Shown here: positions 18,979-29,568 of the stretch, one piece after another
Layout: every line of letters starts with the position of its first letter
How positions within the stretch are numbered: position 1 is the stretch's first letter
From: Streptomyces spiramyceticus
GTDB taxonomy: Bacteria > Actinomycetota > Actinomycetes > Streptomycetales > Streptomycetaceae
Length of the DNA stretch: 64,000 nt
Direction: 5' to 3'
Assembly (NCBI RefSeq): GCF_028807635.1
Contig: NZ_JARBAX010000001.1
Location: 4,699,501 to 4,763,500, forward strand
Notes under the pieces: model-generated
The model's input: the letters and a program-made list of their open reading frames with translations, nothing else
Told to the model about the DNA's origin: nothing
Databases searched by the model: none
Translations under genes and position numbers: made by a program

Positions 18979-20696
18979 TCAAACGCGCTTGGCGGGCAAC
19001 GGCGCTGCGTCCTTGCGGAGCCGGAACCAGTAGAAGCCGTGCCCCGCGAGGGTGAGCAGGTAGGGCCACTCACCGATGGCGGGGAAGCGCACCCCGCCGA
19101 TCAGTTCCACCGGATGCCGCCCGTTGAAGGACTGCAGATCGAGTTCGGTCGGCTGGGGGAACCGCGAGAAGTTGTGCACGCACAGGACCAGGTCGTCCTT
19201 GTACTCGCGGAGGAAGGCGATCACCGCCGGATTGGTGGACGGCAGTTCGGTGTACGAGCCGAGCCCGAAGGCCGGGTTCTGCTTGCGGATCTCGATCATC
19301 CGCCGTGTCCAGTGCAGGAGGGAGGACGGCGAGGTCATCGCGGCCTCCACGTTGGTCACCTGGTACCCGTACACCGGGTCCATGATCGTGGGGAGGAAGA
19401 GCCGCCCCGGGTCGCAGGACGAGAAGCCCGCGTTGCGGTCGGGTGTCCACTGCATGGGCGTCCGTACGGCGTCCCGGTCGCCCAGCCAGATGTTGTCGCC
19501 CATCCCGATCTCGTCGCCGTAGTACAGGATCGGCGAGCCCGGGAGGGACAGGAGGAGGGCCGTGAACAGCTCGATCTGGTTGCGGTCGTTGTCGAGGAGC
19601 GGAGCCAGGCGCCGACGGATGCCGATGTTGGCGCGCATGCGCGGATCCTTGGCGTACTCCGCGTACATGTAGTCACGCTCTTCGTCCGTGACCATTTCGA
19701 GCGTCAGTTCGTCGTGGTTGCGCAGGAAGATGCCCCACTGGCAGTTGGACGGGATCGCCGGGGTCTTGGCCAGGACTTCCGAGACCGGGTAGCGCGATTC
19801 GCGGCGCACAGCCATGAAGATGCGCGGCATCACGGGGAAGTGGAAGGCCATGTGGCACTCGTCGCCCCCCGCCTTGAAGTCGCCGAAGTAGTCGACGACG
19901 TCCTCCGGCCACTGGTTGGCCTCGGCGAGGATCACCGTGTCGGGGTACGACGCGTCGATCTCTGTGCGCACCCGCTTGAGGAACTCGTGGGTGCGCGGCA
20001 GGTTCTCGCAGTTCGTGCCCTCCTCCTGGTAGAGGTAGGGAACGGCGTCGAGGCGGAAGCCGTCGATGCCGAGGTCGAGCCAGAAGCGCAGCGCCGAGAT
20101 CATCTCCTCCTGGACGGCCGGGTTCTCGTAGTTGAGATCCGGCTGGTGGGAGAAGAAGCGGTGCCAGAAGTACTGCTTGCGGACCGGGTCGAAGGTCCAG
20201 TTGGACGTCTCGGTGTCGACGAAGATGATCCGGGCGTCCTGGAACTGCTTGTCGTCGTCCGCCCAGACGTAGTAGTCGCCGTAGGGCCCGGTGGGGTCTG
20301 CCCGGGACTCCTGGAACCACGGATGCTGGTCGCTGGTGTGGTTCATGACGAAGTCGATGATGACGCGCATGCCGCGGTGGTGGGCGGCGTCGACGAACTC
20401 GACGAAGTCGGCCAGATCGCCGAACTCGGGAAGGACCGACGTGTAGTCCGACACGTCGTAACCGCCGTCGCGCAGCGGTGACTTGAAGAACGGCGGCAGC
20501 CAGAGACAGTCGACGCCGAGCCACTGGAGATAGTCCAGCTTGGCGGTGATGCCCTTGAGGTCCCCTACGCCGTCTCCGTTGCTGTCCTGGAAGGAGCGTA
20601 CGAGCACCTCGTAGAAGACGGCGCGCTTGAACCACTCGGGATCGCGGTCCTTGGCGGGCGTGTCTGCGAAGGTGTCATGGACGGGCTCATTGACGA

Positions 20697-20700
<4 letters not shown>
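18979..20700 (-). CDS. treS: trehalose synthase (maltose-trehalose isomerase)
   Basis: GH13 enzyme interconverting trehalose and maltose by intramolecular transglucosylation, feeding maltose to Mak. 573 residues, as usual for stand-alone TreS. The barrel starts at [20 protein letters not shown] (residues ~28-48). The catalytic nucleophile Asp is in [15 protein letters not shown], the acid Glu in [15 protein letters not shown] and the third Asp region in [18 protein letters not shown]; a C-terminal beta domain follows. The ATG overlaps the glgE stop by four bases (ATGA), so the two are translationally coupled. No fused maltokinase domain is present; Mak is encoded separately 201 bases downstream. 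Confidence 0.94.
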
Positions 20701-22685
<1,985 letters not shown>

Positions 22686-22903
22686 TGGCTCACCTGGGGG
22701 CTGTGCGACCGCGGGCGACCGCGGTTCGCGTTCGAGGGCTTTCTTAGGGTCTGTCCTTTTTAGCTGCTCCGTTGGAGAATGGCGGGCTGCGGGCATGACC
22801 GCTCCTGTCCACGTTCACTCGGGTGGACCGACTTTGGGGCGCGCGGGCGTGCGTACCGGGGGAGCCTTCCCTTGGTGTACGGGTGGGCAATCCGGTGCTT
22901 TGT

Positions 22904-22932
22904 TAACTACTTGCGCGTAATGGTTATGGCAA
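22904..22932 (-). promoter_or_regulatory. candidate promoter of the glgE operon
   Basis: Read on the - strand, TTGCCA (22932-22927) is followed after 17 bases by TAGTTA (22909-22904). The leader to glgE would be about 200 bases and includes a small stem, GTCCAC/GTGGAC near 22807-22828. The rest of the 502-bp glgE-to-NmrA gap holds the hairpin at 22933 and the repeat remnant at 23089; I see no gene in it. Confidence 0.4.
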
Positions 22933-22973
22933 GAAACCGGCCCCGCCTTTTTGGCGGGGCCGGTTTCTTTTTT
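22933..22973 (+). terminator. strong hairpin with U-tract on the + strand
   Basis: GAAACCGGCCCCGCC (22933-22947) and GGCGGGGCCGGTTTC (22953-22967) form a perfect 15-bp stem with a T5 loop, followed by TTTTTT on the + strand. No + strand gene ends here: glgE reads away to the left, and the NmrA-like gene to the right is on the - strand and ends 220 bases away. On the - strand it would still insulate the glgE promoter, but without a U-tract. Confidence 0.75.
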
Positions 22974-23088
22974 GGCTTGGTGGTGGAGTGCGTCCTTCAT
23001 CAACTCGGGGCGCCTGCGGCGGGGTTGGGGATGGATTTTTCCCCACCCCGCCCCTTCCCGCTGTGACATTTTGCGGCTGCCGCCGCGT

Positions 23089-23174
23089 GGTGGGGCTCCG
23101 CCCCAGACCCCGCTCCTCAATCGCCGGAGGGGCTGGTAAATCCAGTTGAGAGCGTGGGGAAGGGTAGGGGAAAG
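23089..23174. repeat. decayed copy of the 8391-8600 intergenic element
   Basis: It shares TGGGGCTCCGCCCCAGACCC, CTCCTCAATCGCCGGA, a GGTAAATCCA centre and the end motif GGGTAGGGGAAAG, in the same order as the long inverted repeat at 8391-8600, but half of the palindrome is missing or diverged. It lies between glgE and the start of the accessory oxygenase cassette. Confidence 0.6.
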
Positions 23175-23187
23175 CGCCGCAGGCGCC

Positions 23188-24126
23188 CTACGACGCGTCG
23201 GCCGCTTCGTCCGTCCAGATCTGCCACGGCTGCCTCGCCACCCACTCGTCCACCGGCGTCGGCTTCACCGCGAGCGCCTCCGCGGCCGTGCCTCCGTCGC
23301 CCGCCATCAGGTCGGGGCCCGCGCCGCTCGCCATGTAGTGGTAGATCCCCGCCACACCGGCCGCCGCCTCCGCGCCGATCGCCCGGGCCAGGCCCTCCTC
23401 GAACACGTGCGGCGGCAGTGCCAGGTAGCGGACCTCCCGGCCGAGGCCCTCGGCGAACGCCTCCGCGAGCTCGTCGCCGGTCAGGCTCTGCGAACCGCCG
23501 ATGTCGAGCGTGCGGCCCGCGACGCCGTCCGCGGTGAGCGCCGCGTACACCGCCTCGGCGAGATCGCGGTGGGAGAGCCACGCGGTCCGGGTGTCGGCGG
23601 GCAGCGGGTAGGCGAGTACGCCCTCCTTCGCCAGCGCCGGGCCGTTCCACGGGCTGAACAGGTTGTCCAGATAGACCGGCGGCCGCAGCACCACCAGTTC
23701 CACACCGCTCTCGCGCAGGCCCTCCCGCAGCACCGTCTCGGCCAGTCGGCGGGTCTCGAAGGCCGCCACATTGGTGGAGGCCTCGGGGACGCGCGTGTTG
23801 GCGTTGTAGACGAGCCGCTTCAGCCCGGCCTCGCGCGCCGCGTCCGCGATGTGCTGTGCGTACGTCCTGACCGTCCCGGCGTCGTACACCAGCGGCATCA
23901 CCACCGAGGCATGGGTGGCGCCGTCGAAGAGCTGTCGTACGTCGGCCGCCTTCGCGAGGTCGCCGGAGGCGAAGGAGACGCCCGGCATGTCGGGTCGCTC
24001 CGTCTCGTGCTTACGGGTCAAAGTGCGGACGCGGTGGTTCCGCTCGGCCAGCAGCCGGGCTACCGCGCCGCCCTGGAAGCCGGTCGCCCCCACGACCGCG
24101 ACGCGCATCGGCATGTGATCGGACAT
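23188..24126 (-). CDS. NmrA-family NAD(P)-binding protein
   Basis: Atypical short-chain dehydrogenase of 312 residues from ATG 24126; later ATGs at 24114 and 24108 are possible, and no ideal ribosome site is seen. The Rossmann motif VAVVGATGFQGGAVARLL (residues ~8-25) has the GxxGxxG of NmrA/HSCARG proteins, which bind NADP(H) as redox sensors or act as quinone or isoflavone-type reductases. LVYNANTRVPEAS and the following region replace the YxxxK catalytic pair seen in classical SDRs. It diverges from an AraC-type regulator only 118 bases away, so it is probably that regulator's target. It is the left-most gene of the accessory block between glgE and glgP. Confidence 0.8.
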   Translation of the reverse strand: MSDHMPMRVAVVGATGFQGGAVARLLAERNHRVRTLTRKHETERPDMPGVSFASGDLAKAADVRQLFDGATHASVVMPLVYDAGTVRTYAQHIADAAREAGLKRLVYNANTRVPEASTNVAAFETRRLAETVLREGLRESGVELVVLRPPVYLDNLFSPWNGPALAKEGVLAYPLPADTRTAWLSHRDLAEAVYAALTADGVAGRTLDIGGSQSLTGDELAEAFAEGLGREVRYLALPPHVFEEGLARAIGAEAAAGVAGIYHYMASGAGPDLMAGDGGTAAEALAVKPTPVDEWVARQPWQIWTDEAADAS

Positions 24127-24244
24127 GTGTCTGTAGAGCCCTTCGATAGGGTGTGGCTGTTGCCGTGACAGGCCCTTCAAGGCTGGCGGCGGGGGCTTCG
24201 GCCGATCAATTAACAAACCGGGGCGGGGGTTGAGGGATCGTCCA

Positions 24245-25198
24245 ATGGACGCCATGGAACGAGAAGGAGACGATCTGCTCAGCGAGCTGCTGAAGCCCCT
24301 CCGCCTCACCGGAGTCTTCGACAGCCGCTGGCATGTCCGCGGGCCGTGGGCCATCGAGGGCGATGCCGAGCAGAGTTGCGCCGTACTCCACTACATAGTG
24401 GAGGGCGGCTGCTGGATCAGCGGCGACAACCAGACCCCCGTCGAACTGAGCGCCGGGGACCTCATCGTCTTCCCGACCGGCACCGCGCACCGGCTCTCCG
24501 ACCGGCCCGACCGGCAGGGCGTGCCGCTCAAGGCCGTACTCCCCGAGCGCCAGCCCGGCACGTCCGGCGAGATCAGGATCGACGGGACCGGGCCCGAGAG
24601 CAGGCTGCTCTGCGCCGGGTTGCACTACGACGCGAGCGCCGCCACCGGCCTCTACAAAGCGCTGCCCAGAGCGCTGGTGCTCGACGGGCCGCAGGTCGCC
24701 GCGGAGCCGCTGCTCCGTGACACGCTGGAGCTGCTCGCCGCCCCCGACCGGCCCGTCGGGCCCGGCGACCGGCTGATCACGCTGCGCGCCTTCGAGATGG
24801 CGCTGGTGCTCGCGCTGCGACCGCTCCTGCGCGAACTGGCCGACAATCCCTCGGCGTTGCCCGTCCTGCGCCATGCGGGCATCAGCAGAGCCATGGTCAT
24901 CATCGCCACCAGATTCGCCGAGCCGTGGACCATCGAATCGCTGGCCCGCGAGGTCGGCATGTCCCGGTCCGCGTTCACGGCCGCCTTCCGCAAGCTCGTC
25001 GGCGACGCGCCCGCCAAGCATCTGACCGGGCGTCGGATGCAGGAGGCGGCGCGGCTGCTCGGGGAGACGACGGTGGCCCAGTCGGCGGTGCCGCAGCGGG
25101 TCGGCTACCAGAGCTCCGTCGGCTTCCATCTTGCTTTCCGCAAGTGGTTCGGTACGACGCCGGGCGAGTACCGGATCGCGGCCGGCCGGACGGCCTAG
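24245..25198 (+). CDS. AraC-family transcriptional regulator
   Basis: 317 residues from ATG 24245 (GAGGGAT 8-9 bases upstream). The N-terminal cupin-like sensor domain (~20-190) has LHYIVEGGCWISGDNQTP and SAGDLIVFPTGTAHRL, matching the cupin_6 type of AraC proteins. The C-terminal DNA-binding domain (~220-310) has two helix-turn-helix units: ESLAREVGMSRSAFTAAFRK and a second containing AVPQRVGYQSSVGFHLAFRK, then WFGTTPGEYR. It lies between the divergent NmrA-like gene and the co-directional HpaB-type gene 131 bases downstream, so it probably controls one or both in response to a small aromatic or redox ligand. The ligand is unknown. Confidence 0.87.
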   Translation: MDAMEREGDDLLSELLKPLRLTGVFDSRWHVRGPWAIEGDAEQSCAVLHYIVEGGCWISGDNQTPVELSAGDLIVFPTGTAHRLSDRPDRQGVPLKAVLPERQPGTSGEIRIDGTGPESRLLCAGLHYDASAATGLYKALPRALVLDGPQVAAEPLLRDTLELLAAPDRPVGPGDRLITLRAFEMALVLALRPLLRELADNPSALPVLRHAGISRAMVIIATRFAEPWTIESLAREVGMSRSAFTAAFRKLVGDAPAKHLTGRRMQEAARLLGETTVAQSAVPQRVGYQSSVGFHLAFRKWFGTTPGEYRIAAGRTA

Positions 25199-25329
25199 AC
25201 CCGTGACCCAGGCGTTGCTGGCCGGATTGTGTGGCCGGTTCATAAGTCCGGCTGGACGGTCGTTCATTGCCGCAGGTGGGTGCGGGCCGACAGTCTCGGC
25301 AGCGGCAGTGCCGTTCCGCATGAGGAGAA

Positions 25330-26802
25330 ATGGTGACAAGGTCCGGTCAGGATTATCTGGAATCGCTGCGAGACGGCCGAGAAGTGTGGCTCGACGGTGA
25401 GCGGATCAAGGACGTCACCCAGCACCCCGCCTTCCGCAACACCGCGGCGTCCATAGCCCGCCTCTACGACCTCGCCCACGACTCCGAGCACACGCCGGTG
25501 CTCACCTCGCAGGGCGTGCACCGCGCTTTCGCGGTCCCCGAGTCGTACGAGGACCTGGTCGCCAGGCGCAAGGCGTACAAGGTGTGGGCGGAGGCCAGCT
25601 TCGGCTTCCTGGGCCGTACGCCCGACTACATGGCGGGCGGTGCGGCGGGCTTCGCCGCCCTGCCGCAGACGTTCACCACCGACAGCTTCGACGGCGCCCC
25701 GAACGCCCTCGCCTACCACCGGCGGCTCGCCGAGGGCGACCTGTACCCGACGTTCACCATCACCAACCCGCAGATCGACCGGACCAAGTCCGCCTCCGAG
25801 CAGGAGGAGGACGACCTGGTGGTCCGCGTCGTCGCGGAGCGGGACGGCGGGATCGTCGTACGCGGCGCCAAGATGATCGGCACCGGCGCCGTCTTCGGCA
25901 ACGAGGTCATCGTCGGCACCATCGAGCCGCTCGCCCCGCAGGACATCGAGCACGCCGTGTGTTTCTCCGTGCCGATCGACACCCCGGGCCTGAAGTTCCT
26001 GTCGCGCACGTCGTACGAGGCGCAGGCGCGCAGCGTCTTCGACAACCCGCTGTCCTCCCGCTTCGACGAGAACGACGCCCTGCTGGTCTGCGAGGACGTC
26101 TTCGTACCGTGGGAGAACGTCCTCGCGTACCGCAATGTCGACGCGAGCTTCGCGATGTGGTGGCAGACCCCGGCGTACGTCAACTTCGTCCACCAGGCCG
26201 CGACCCGCTTCTGGACCAAGCTGGAATTCCTCACCGGCGTCGCGATCCTGATGACCAAAGCGAACAACACCTACAAGCTGCCGCCCGTCACCCAGGCGAT
26301 CGGCCGGCTGATGGGCAAGGTCGCCCAGGCCAAGGCGTTCGTACTCGCCGCTGAGGCGTCGTACGAGAACGTCGAGGGCGGGCGCGGTGTGAAGCCCGGC
26401 AAGGAGATCTCCTTCGCGCAGCGCATCATGGCCGGCGAGCTCTACCCGCAGGCCGTGCAGGAGATCAAGATGCTCGCGGGCGGCGGCGTGATCCAGCTGC
26501 CCGCCTCCGCCGAGGACCTGCTGCACCCGGAGATCGGGCCGCTCGTCAGGAAGTACATCCGCTCGCCAGGACACCCCGCCGAGGACCGGATCAAGCTGCT
26601 CAAGCTGGCCTGGGACGCGCTCGGTTCGGAGTTCGCCGGACGCCACGAGCAGTACGAGCGCTTCTACCACGGCGCCCCGCACATCTACCTGATGCAGCAG
26701 GCGTGGGAGGGCGACACCGGCGCGTGCGAGTCCCTCGCGCAGGCCTGTCTCGACGGCTACACGCTGGGCGGCGGGACGTCCGGGGAGCGCTCGGCGCTGT
26801 GA
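25330..26802 (+). CDS. 4-hydroxyphenylacetate 3-hydroxylase (HpaB)-family FADH2-dependent monooxygenase
   Basis: Two-component flavin monooxygenase, large subunit, 490 residues. The family hydroxylates phenols using reduced FAD from a separate reductase; relatives act on tyrosine-type units in natural-product pathways. It starts TRSGQDYLESLRDGREVWLD as in HpaB. Other marks are WAEASFGFLGRTPDYM (~95), NPQIDRTKSASEQEEDDLVV (~150) and VCEDVFVPWENVLAYRN (~255). Where HpaB has a substrate-contacting His before NPQ (Thr-His-Thr), this protein reads TFTITNPQ. A GAGGAG lies very close to ATG 25330, so GTG 25333 may be the real start. No HpaC reductase gene is nearby. The stop overlaps the MFS start. 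Confidence 0.85.
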   Translation: MVTRSGQDYLESLRDGREVWLDGERIKDVTQHPAFRNTAASIARLYDLAHDSEHTPVLTSQGVHRAFAVPESYEDLVARRKAYKVWAEASFGFLGRTPDYMAGGAAGFAALPQTFTTDSFDGAPNALAYHRRLAEGDLYPTFTITNPQIDRTKSASEQEEDDLVVRVVAERDGGIVVRGAKMIGTGAVFGNEVIVGTIEPLAPQDIEHAVCFSVPIDTPGLKFLSRTSYEAQARSVFDNPLSSRFDENDALLVCEDVFVPWENVLAYRNVDASFAMWWQTPAYVNFVHQAATRFWTKLEFLTGVAILMTKANNTYKLPPVTQAIGRLMGKVAQAKAFVLAAEASYENVEGGRGVKPGKEISFAQRIMAGELYPQAVQEIKMLAGGGVIQLPASAEDLLHPEIGPLVRKYIRSPGHPAEDRIKLLKLAWDALGSEFAGRHEQYERFYHGAPHIYLMQQAWEGDTGACESLAQACLDGYTLGGGTSGERSAL

Positions 26803-28223
26803 AGGGCTCTCCGAAGGCCGCGCTCGCGCTGCTCGCCTCCACCCAGCTGCTGCTGATCATGGACACCGCGATCATCAACGTCGCGCTGCCGTCGATCGGC
26901 GAGGACCTCGGCTCGGGCTCGGCGGGACTGTCCTGGGTGGCCAACGCCTATCTCATTACCTTCGGCGGGCTGTTGCTGCTCGGCGGGCGCACCGCCGATC
27001 TCCTCGGCCACCGGCGGCTGTTCATCGCCGGTCTGGGCCTGCTCGCCGCGGCATCCGCCGTCGGCGGGCTCGCCCAGTCGTCGGGTGCGCTGATCGCCGC
27101 CCGCGCCGTCCAGGGCGTGGGCGCGGCGCTCGCCGCGGCGGCCGCGTTCGCGCTGCTGCTCATCCTCTTCCCGGACGGGCCCGGCCGGCACAAGGCGCTC
27201 GGCGCCTTCGCCGCGATGGGCGGACTCGGCGGCGTACTCGGCACCGTCATGGGCGGGGTCCTCACCGACCTGCTCGGCTGGCGCTCCACGTTCTGGCTCA
27301 ATGTGCTCGTCGGGCTGCTGCTCGGCGTACTCGCCCTGCGCCTCCTTGACGGCGGTACACGCTCTGCCGAGGGCGGCTTCGATCTCGGCGGTGCGCTCAC
27401 CGCCACCGGCGGGCTCGGCCTCATCGCGTACGCCCTCGTCGGGGCGGGCGAGGCGGGGTGGACCAGTGCGCGCACCCTCGCCGCGGGCGGCGCGGGACTG
27501 GCGCTGCTGGTCGCCTTCGCCGTACTCGAAGGGAAGATCGCCCGCCCGCTGGTGCCGCCCGCCGTGCTGCGCAGGCCCGCGCTGCGGCTCGCCAATCTAC
27601 TGAGCGCGCTCGCCCAGATGGCGCTCTTCCCGATGTTCTTCCTGGTCAGCCTGTATCTCCAGAGCGTCCTCGGCTACTCGCCGCTGATCGGCGGGCTCGG
27701 GCTGCTGCCGCTGTCGCTGGTCGTCGTCGTCACCGCGCCGCAGAGCGGGCGCATCATCGCCAGGATCGGACTGCGGTCCACGATGACGCTCGGCTTCGGG
27801 CTGCTCTTCGCCGGGACGCTCTGGCTGGCCCTCGCGCTCGCCGCCGAAGGCACCTTCTTCACCACCGTCCTCGCCCCGAGCCTGCTGCTCGGCGTCGCCC
27901 TGCCGCTGGTCATGGTCACCACCAATGTGGCCGCCACGGCCGAAGCGGCGCCCGAGGAGACGGGGCTCGCCTCAGGACTCATCAACACCAGCCAGCAGTT
28001 CGGCTCGGTGCTCGGCCTCGCCGTCCTCGTCGCCGTTGCCACCGCCGTCACCGACGCCTCCGGAAGCGCCGCCGCCACGGCCGACACCGCGGGCTTCAGG
28101 GCCGCTCTGCTCGTCGGCGCCGCCTTCGCAGGGGCTGCCGCCCTGCTCTGTGTCCGGCTGCGCCTCCCGGCCCCCGCGGTACTCCCCGCGGAACCGGCGC
28201 GAGTGGGGGACGCCGTGAAGTGA
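26799..28223 (+). CDS. MFS exporter, DHA2 (14-helix) family
   Basis: Proton-driven drug or metabolite exporter of 474 residues. GTG 26799 overlaps the stop codon of the HpaB-type gene (GTGA), so translation is coupled. Helix 1 contains TQLLLIMDTAIINVALPSIG, the signature of DHA2 proteins. Motif A is GGRTADLLGHRRLF (~65) and the SWVANAYLITFGG segment (~45) is typical. Hydrophobic segments continue to residue ~460, fitting 14 helices, and the C-terminus is short and polar. In an operon with three oxidative enzymes it is likely to export their product or give self-resistance. The substrate cannot be told from sequence. Confidence 0.87.
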   Translation: MKGSPKAALALLASTQLLLIMDTAIINVALPSIGEDLGSGSAGLSWVANAYLITFGGLLLLGGRTADLLGHRRLFIAGLGLLAAASAVGGLAQSSGALIAARAVQGVGAALAAAAAFALLLILFPDGPGRHKALGAFAAMGGLGGVLGTVMGGVLTDLLGWRSTFWLNVLVGLLLGVLALRLLDGGTRSAEGGFDLGGALTATGGLGLIAYALVGAGEAGWTSARTLAAGGAGLALLVAFAVLEGKIARPLVPPAVLRRPALRLANLLSALAQMALFPMFFLVSLYLQSVLGYSPLIGGLGLLPLSLVVVVTAPQSGRIIARIGLRSTMTLGFGLLFAGTLWLALALAAEGTFFTTVLAPSLLLGVALPLVMVTTNVAATAEAAPEETGLASGLINTSQQFGSVLGLAVLVAVATAVTDASGSAAATADTAGFRAALLVGAAFAGAAALLCVRLRLPAPAVLPAEPARVGDAVK

Positions 28224-28366
28224 GACAGGGGCGGACGGCACAGCGCCTCCGCTACCTGTGCTCCGCTGCGGTGGAGCGGCCCGGCGTACGGGACGACCTG
28301 GCTGGTCCAGCCACGCGCACCACCGCATTGCATCCACCGAACCCATTGTCCGAGGGGGACTTCGCC

Positions 28367-29548
28367 ATGACCATGCACCTGAGGAACGCGACCGGCCATG
28401 CCGTGGCCGGCCTTGCGTCAGCCGGCCTCGCATCGCCGGGTCTCGCATCGCCCGGCCTCGATGCGCGCAACGAACCGCGCTACCGGATATCCGAGATACG
28501 CGAGGCGGACCCGCTGGCCGCCGATCCGCTGCTCGCCGTACTGCCCGCGATGAACCGCGACGCCGACGTGGCCGCGCTCACCGTCGCCCTGCGCACCCTC
28601 CTGCCGACCTCGGGGACCGTCGCCCAGTGGAGCGTCGTCGAGTCGCTCGCCGCGATGCGCGACCTCGGCATGATCCTCGGCTCGATCAAACGGCACGGCA
28701 CCGAACCGCTGGCCGTGGTCCCCGAAGCCGTGACCGTCCTTGAGGCGCTGGGGCGGCGTACCGACATGGTGCCGCGCGACACCGTGCACCACTACACGAC
28801 GTGGAACCCCATCGGCGCACGCCAGCGGATGTACACCGGCGAGGAGATGGAGGGCAACCTCCAGGACGCCGTCCGCATGGTCTTCCCGAGCCTCGCCGCC
28901 TCGCTGGACACGTGCGCTGCGCTGGCCCGGCTGGAGCCGCACGAACCGGGCTTCTCGCTCGCCCTCGACCGCACCGCCAAGCACGTCCAGGCGATGGTCG
29001 ACTCCATCGACTTCACCGTCGCCAATGTCTCGCCGGTCTTCTTCGCACAGGTCCTGCGCCCGTACTTCGAGGAGATCGACGTCGCGGGCCGCGACTATCT
29101 CGGCCCGGCAGCCGCCCAGGTCCCGCTGTGGCTGATCGACCTGACGCTGTGGCAGTGCGACCACAGCAGCCCGCAGTACGACGAGTTCCTGGCCGAATCC
29201 GTGCAGTACAGCCTGCCGTCGTGGCGCGACTTCCACGCCACGCACAAGGGCGGCACCTCCGCCGTCTCCAAGCTGTCCGCCGCCATCAGCTGGGAGACCG
29301 TGGACCGGCTCCCTTCCGAACTGGCCGCGTCCGCCGTCTCCCTGGCCCGGGTCCTGCGCATCCTCAAGACGTTCCGCGCCCGCCACATCGGCATCGCCCG
29401 CAAGGCGTACAGCGAGGAGGTGCGGCTGTACGAGGTGGGCAGCGGCGGCGCCCCCATCGAACTCCTGCGCTCCGTACTCGACCTGACCCGGGACAACGAG
29501 ACCCTGGTGCGCCGCGCCACCGAACGGCCGCGCACTCCGGCCGCCTGA
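28367..29548 (+). CDS. PrnB/DUF1864-family protein (heme-dioxygenase-like)
   Basis: 393 residues from ATG 28367, with AGGGGG about 8-12 bases upstream and a 143-base gap after the MFS gene. It resembles the PrnB family (DUF1864), structurally related to indoleamine/tryptophan 2,3-dioxygenases; PrnB itself rearranges 7-chlorotryptophan in pyrrolnitrin synthesis. Recognised stretches are SVVESLAAMRDLGMILGSIK (~88-107), PRDTVHHYTTWNPIG (~135) and SWRDFHATHKGG (~287). I assign the family from memory with moderate certainty and cannot point out the heme ligand. The N-terminus (residues ~15-32) is a Gly-Leu-Ala-Ser-Pro repeat encoded by 15-bp tandem repeats. The PhzS-like gene follows 20 bases downstream. 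Confidence 0.62.
   Translation: MTMHLRNATGHAVAGLASAGLASPGLASPGLDARNEPRYRISEIREADPLAADPLLAVLPAMNRDADVAALTVALRTLLPTSGTVAQWSVVESLAAMRDLGMILGSIKRHGTEPLAVVPEAVTVLEALGRRTDMVPRDTVHHYTTWNPIGARQRMYTGEEMEGNLQDAVRMVFPSLAASLDTCAALARLEPHEPGFSLALDRTAKHVQAMVDSIDFTVANVSPVFFAQVLRPYFEEIDVAGRDYLGPAAAQVPLWLIDLTLWQCDHSSPQYDEFLAESVQYSLPSWRDFHATHKGGTSAVSKLSAAISWETVDRLPSELAASAVSLARVLRILKTFRARHIGIARKAYSEEVRLYEVGSGGAPIELLRSVLDLTRDNETLVRRATERPRTPAA
28409..28453 (+). repeat. three 15-bp tandem repeats in the PrnB-like gene
   Basis: Units at 28409-28423, 28424-28438 and 28439-28453 follow the consensus GGCCTCGCATCGCCS and encode GLASA, GLASP, GLASP. A weaker unit follows at 28454-28468. Unit length is a multiple of three, so copy-number change would keep the frame and vary only the N-terminal tail. 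Confidence 0.75.
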
Positions 29549-29568
29549 TCAGGCGAAGGGCTTCCCCC

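Noticed and set aside
17108..19069. Open frame extending glgB upstream by 654 codons
   Set aside because: This part overlaps mak in another frame and is Pro/Arg-rich; GTG 17107 has a strong ribosome site and gives a normal GlgB.
27458..28366. Open frame extending the PrnB-like gene upstream through the MFS gene
   Set aside because: It is an Arg-rich shadow of the MFS gene; ATG 28367 has a ribosome site and starts the conserved protein.
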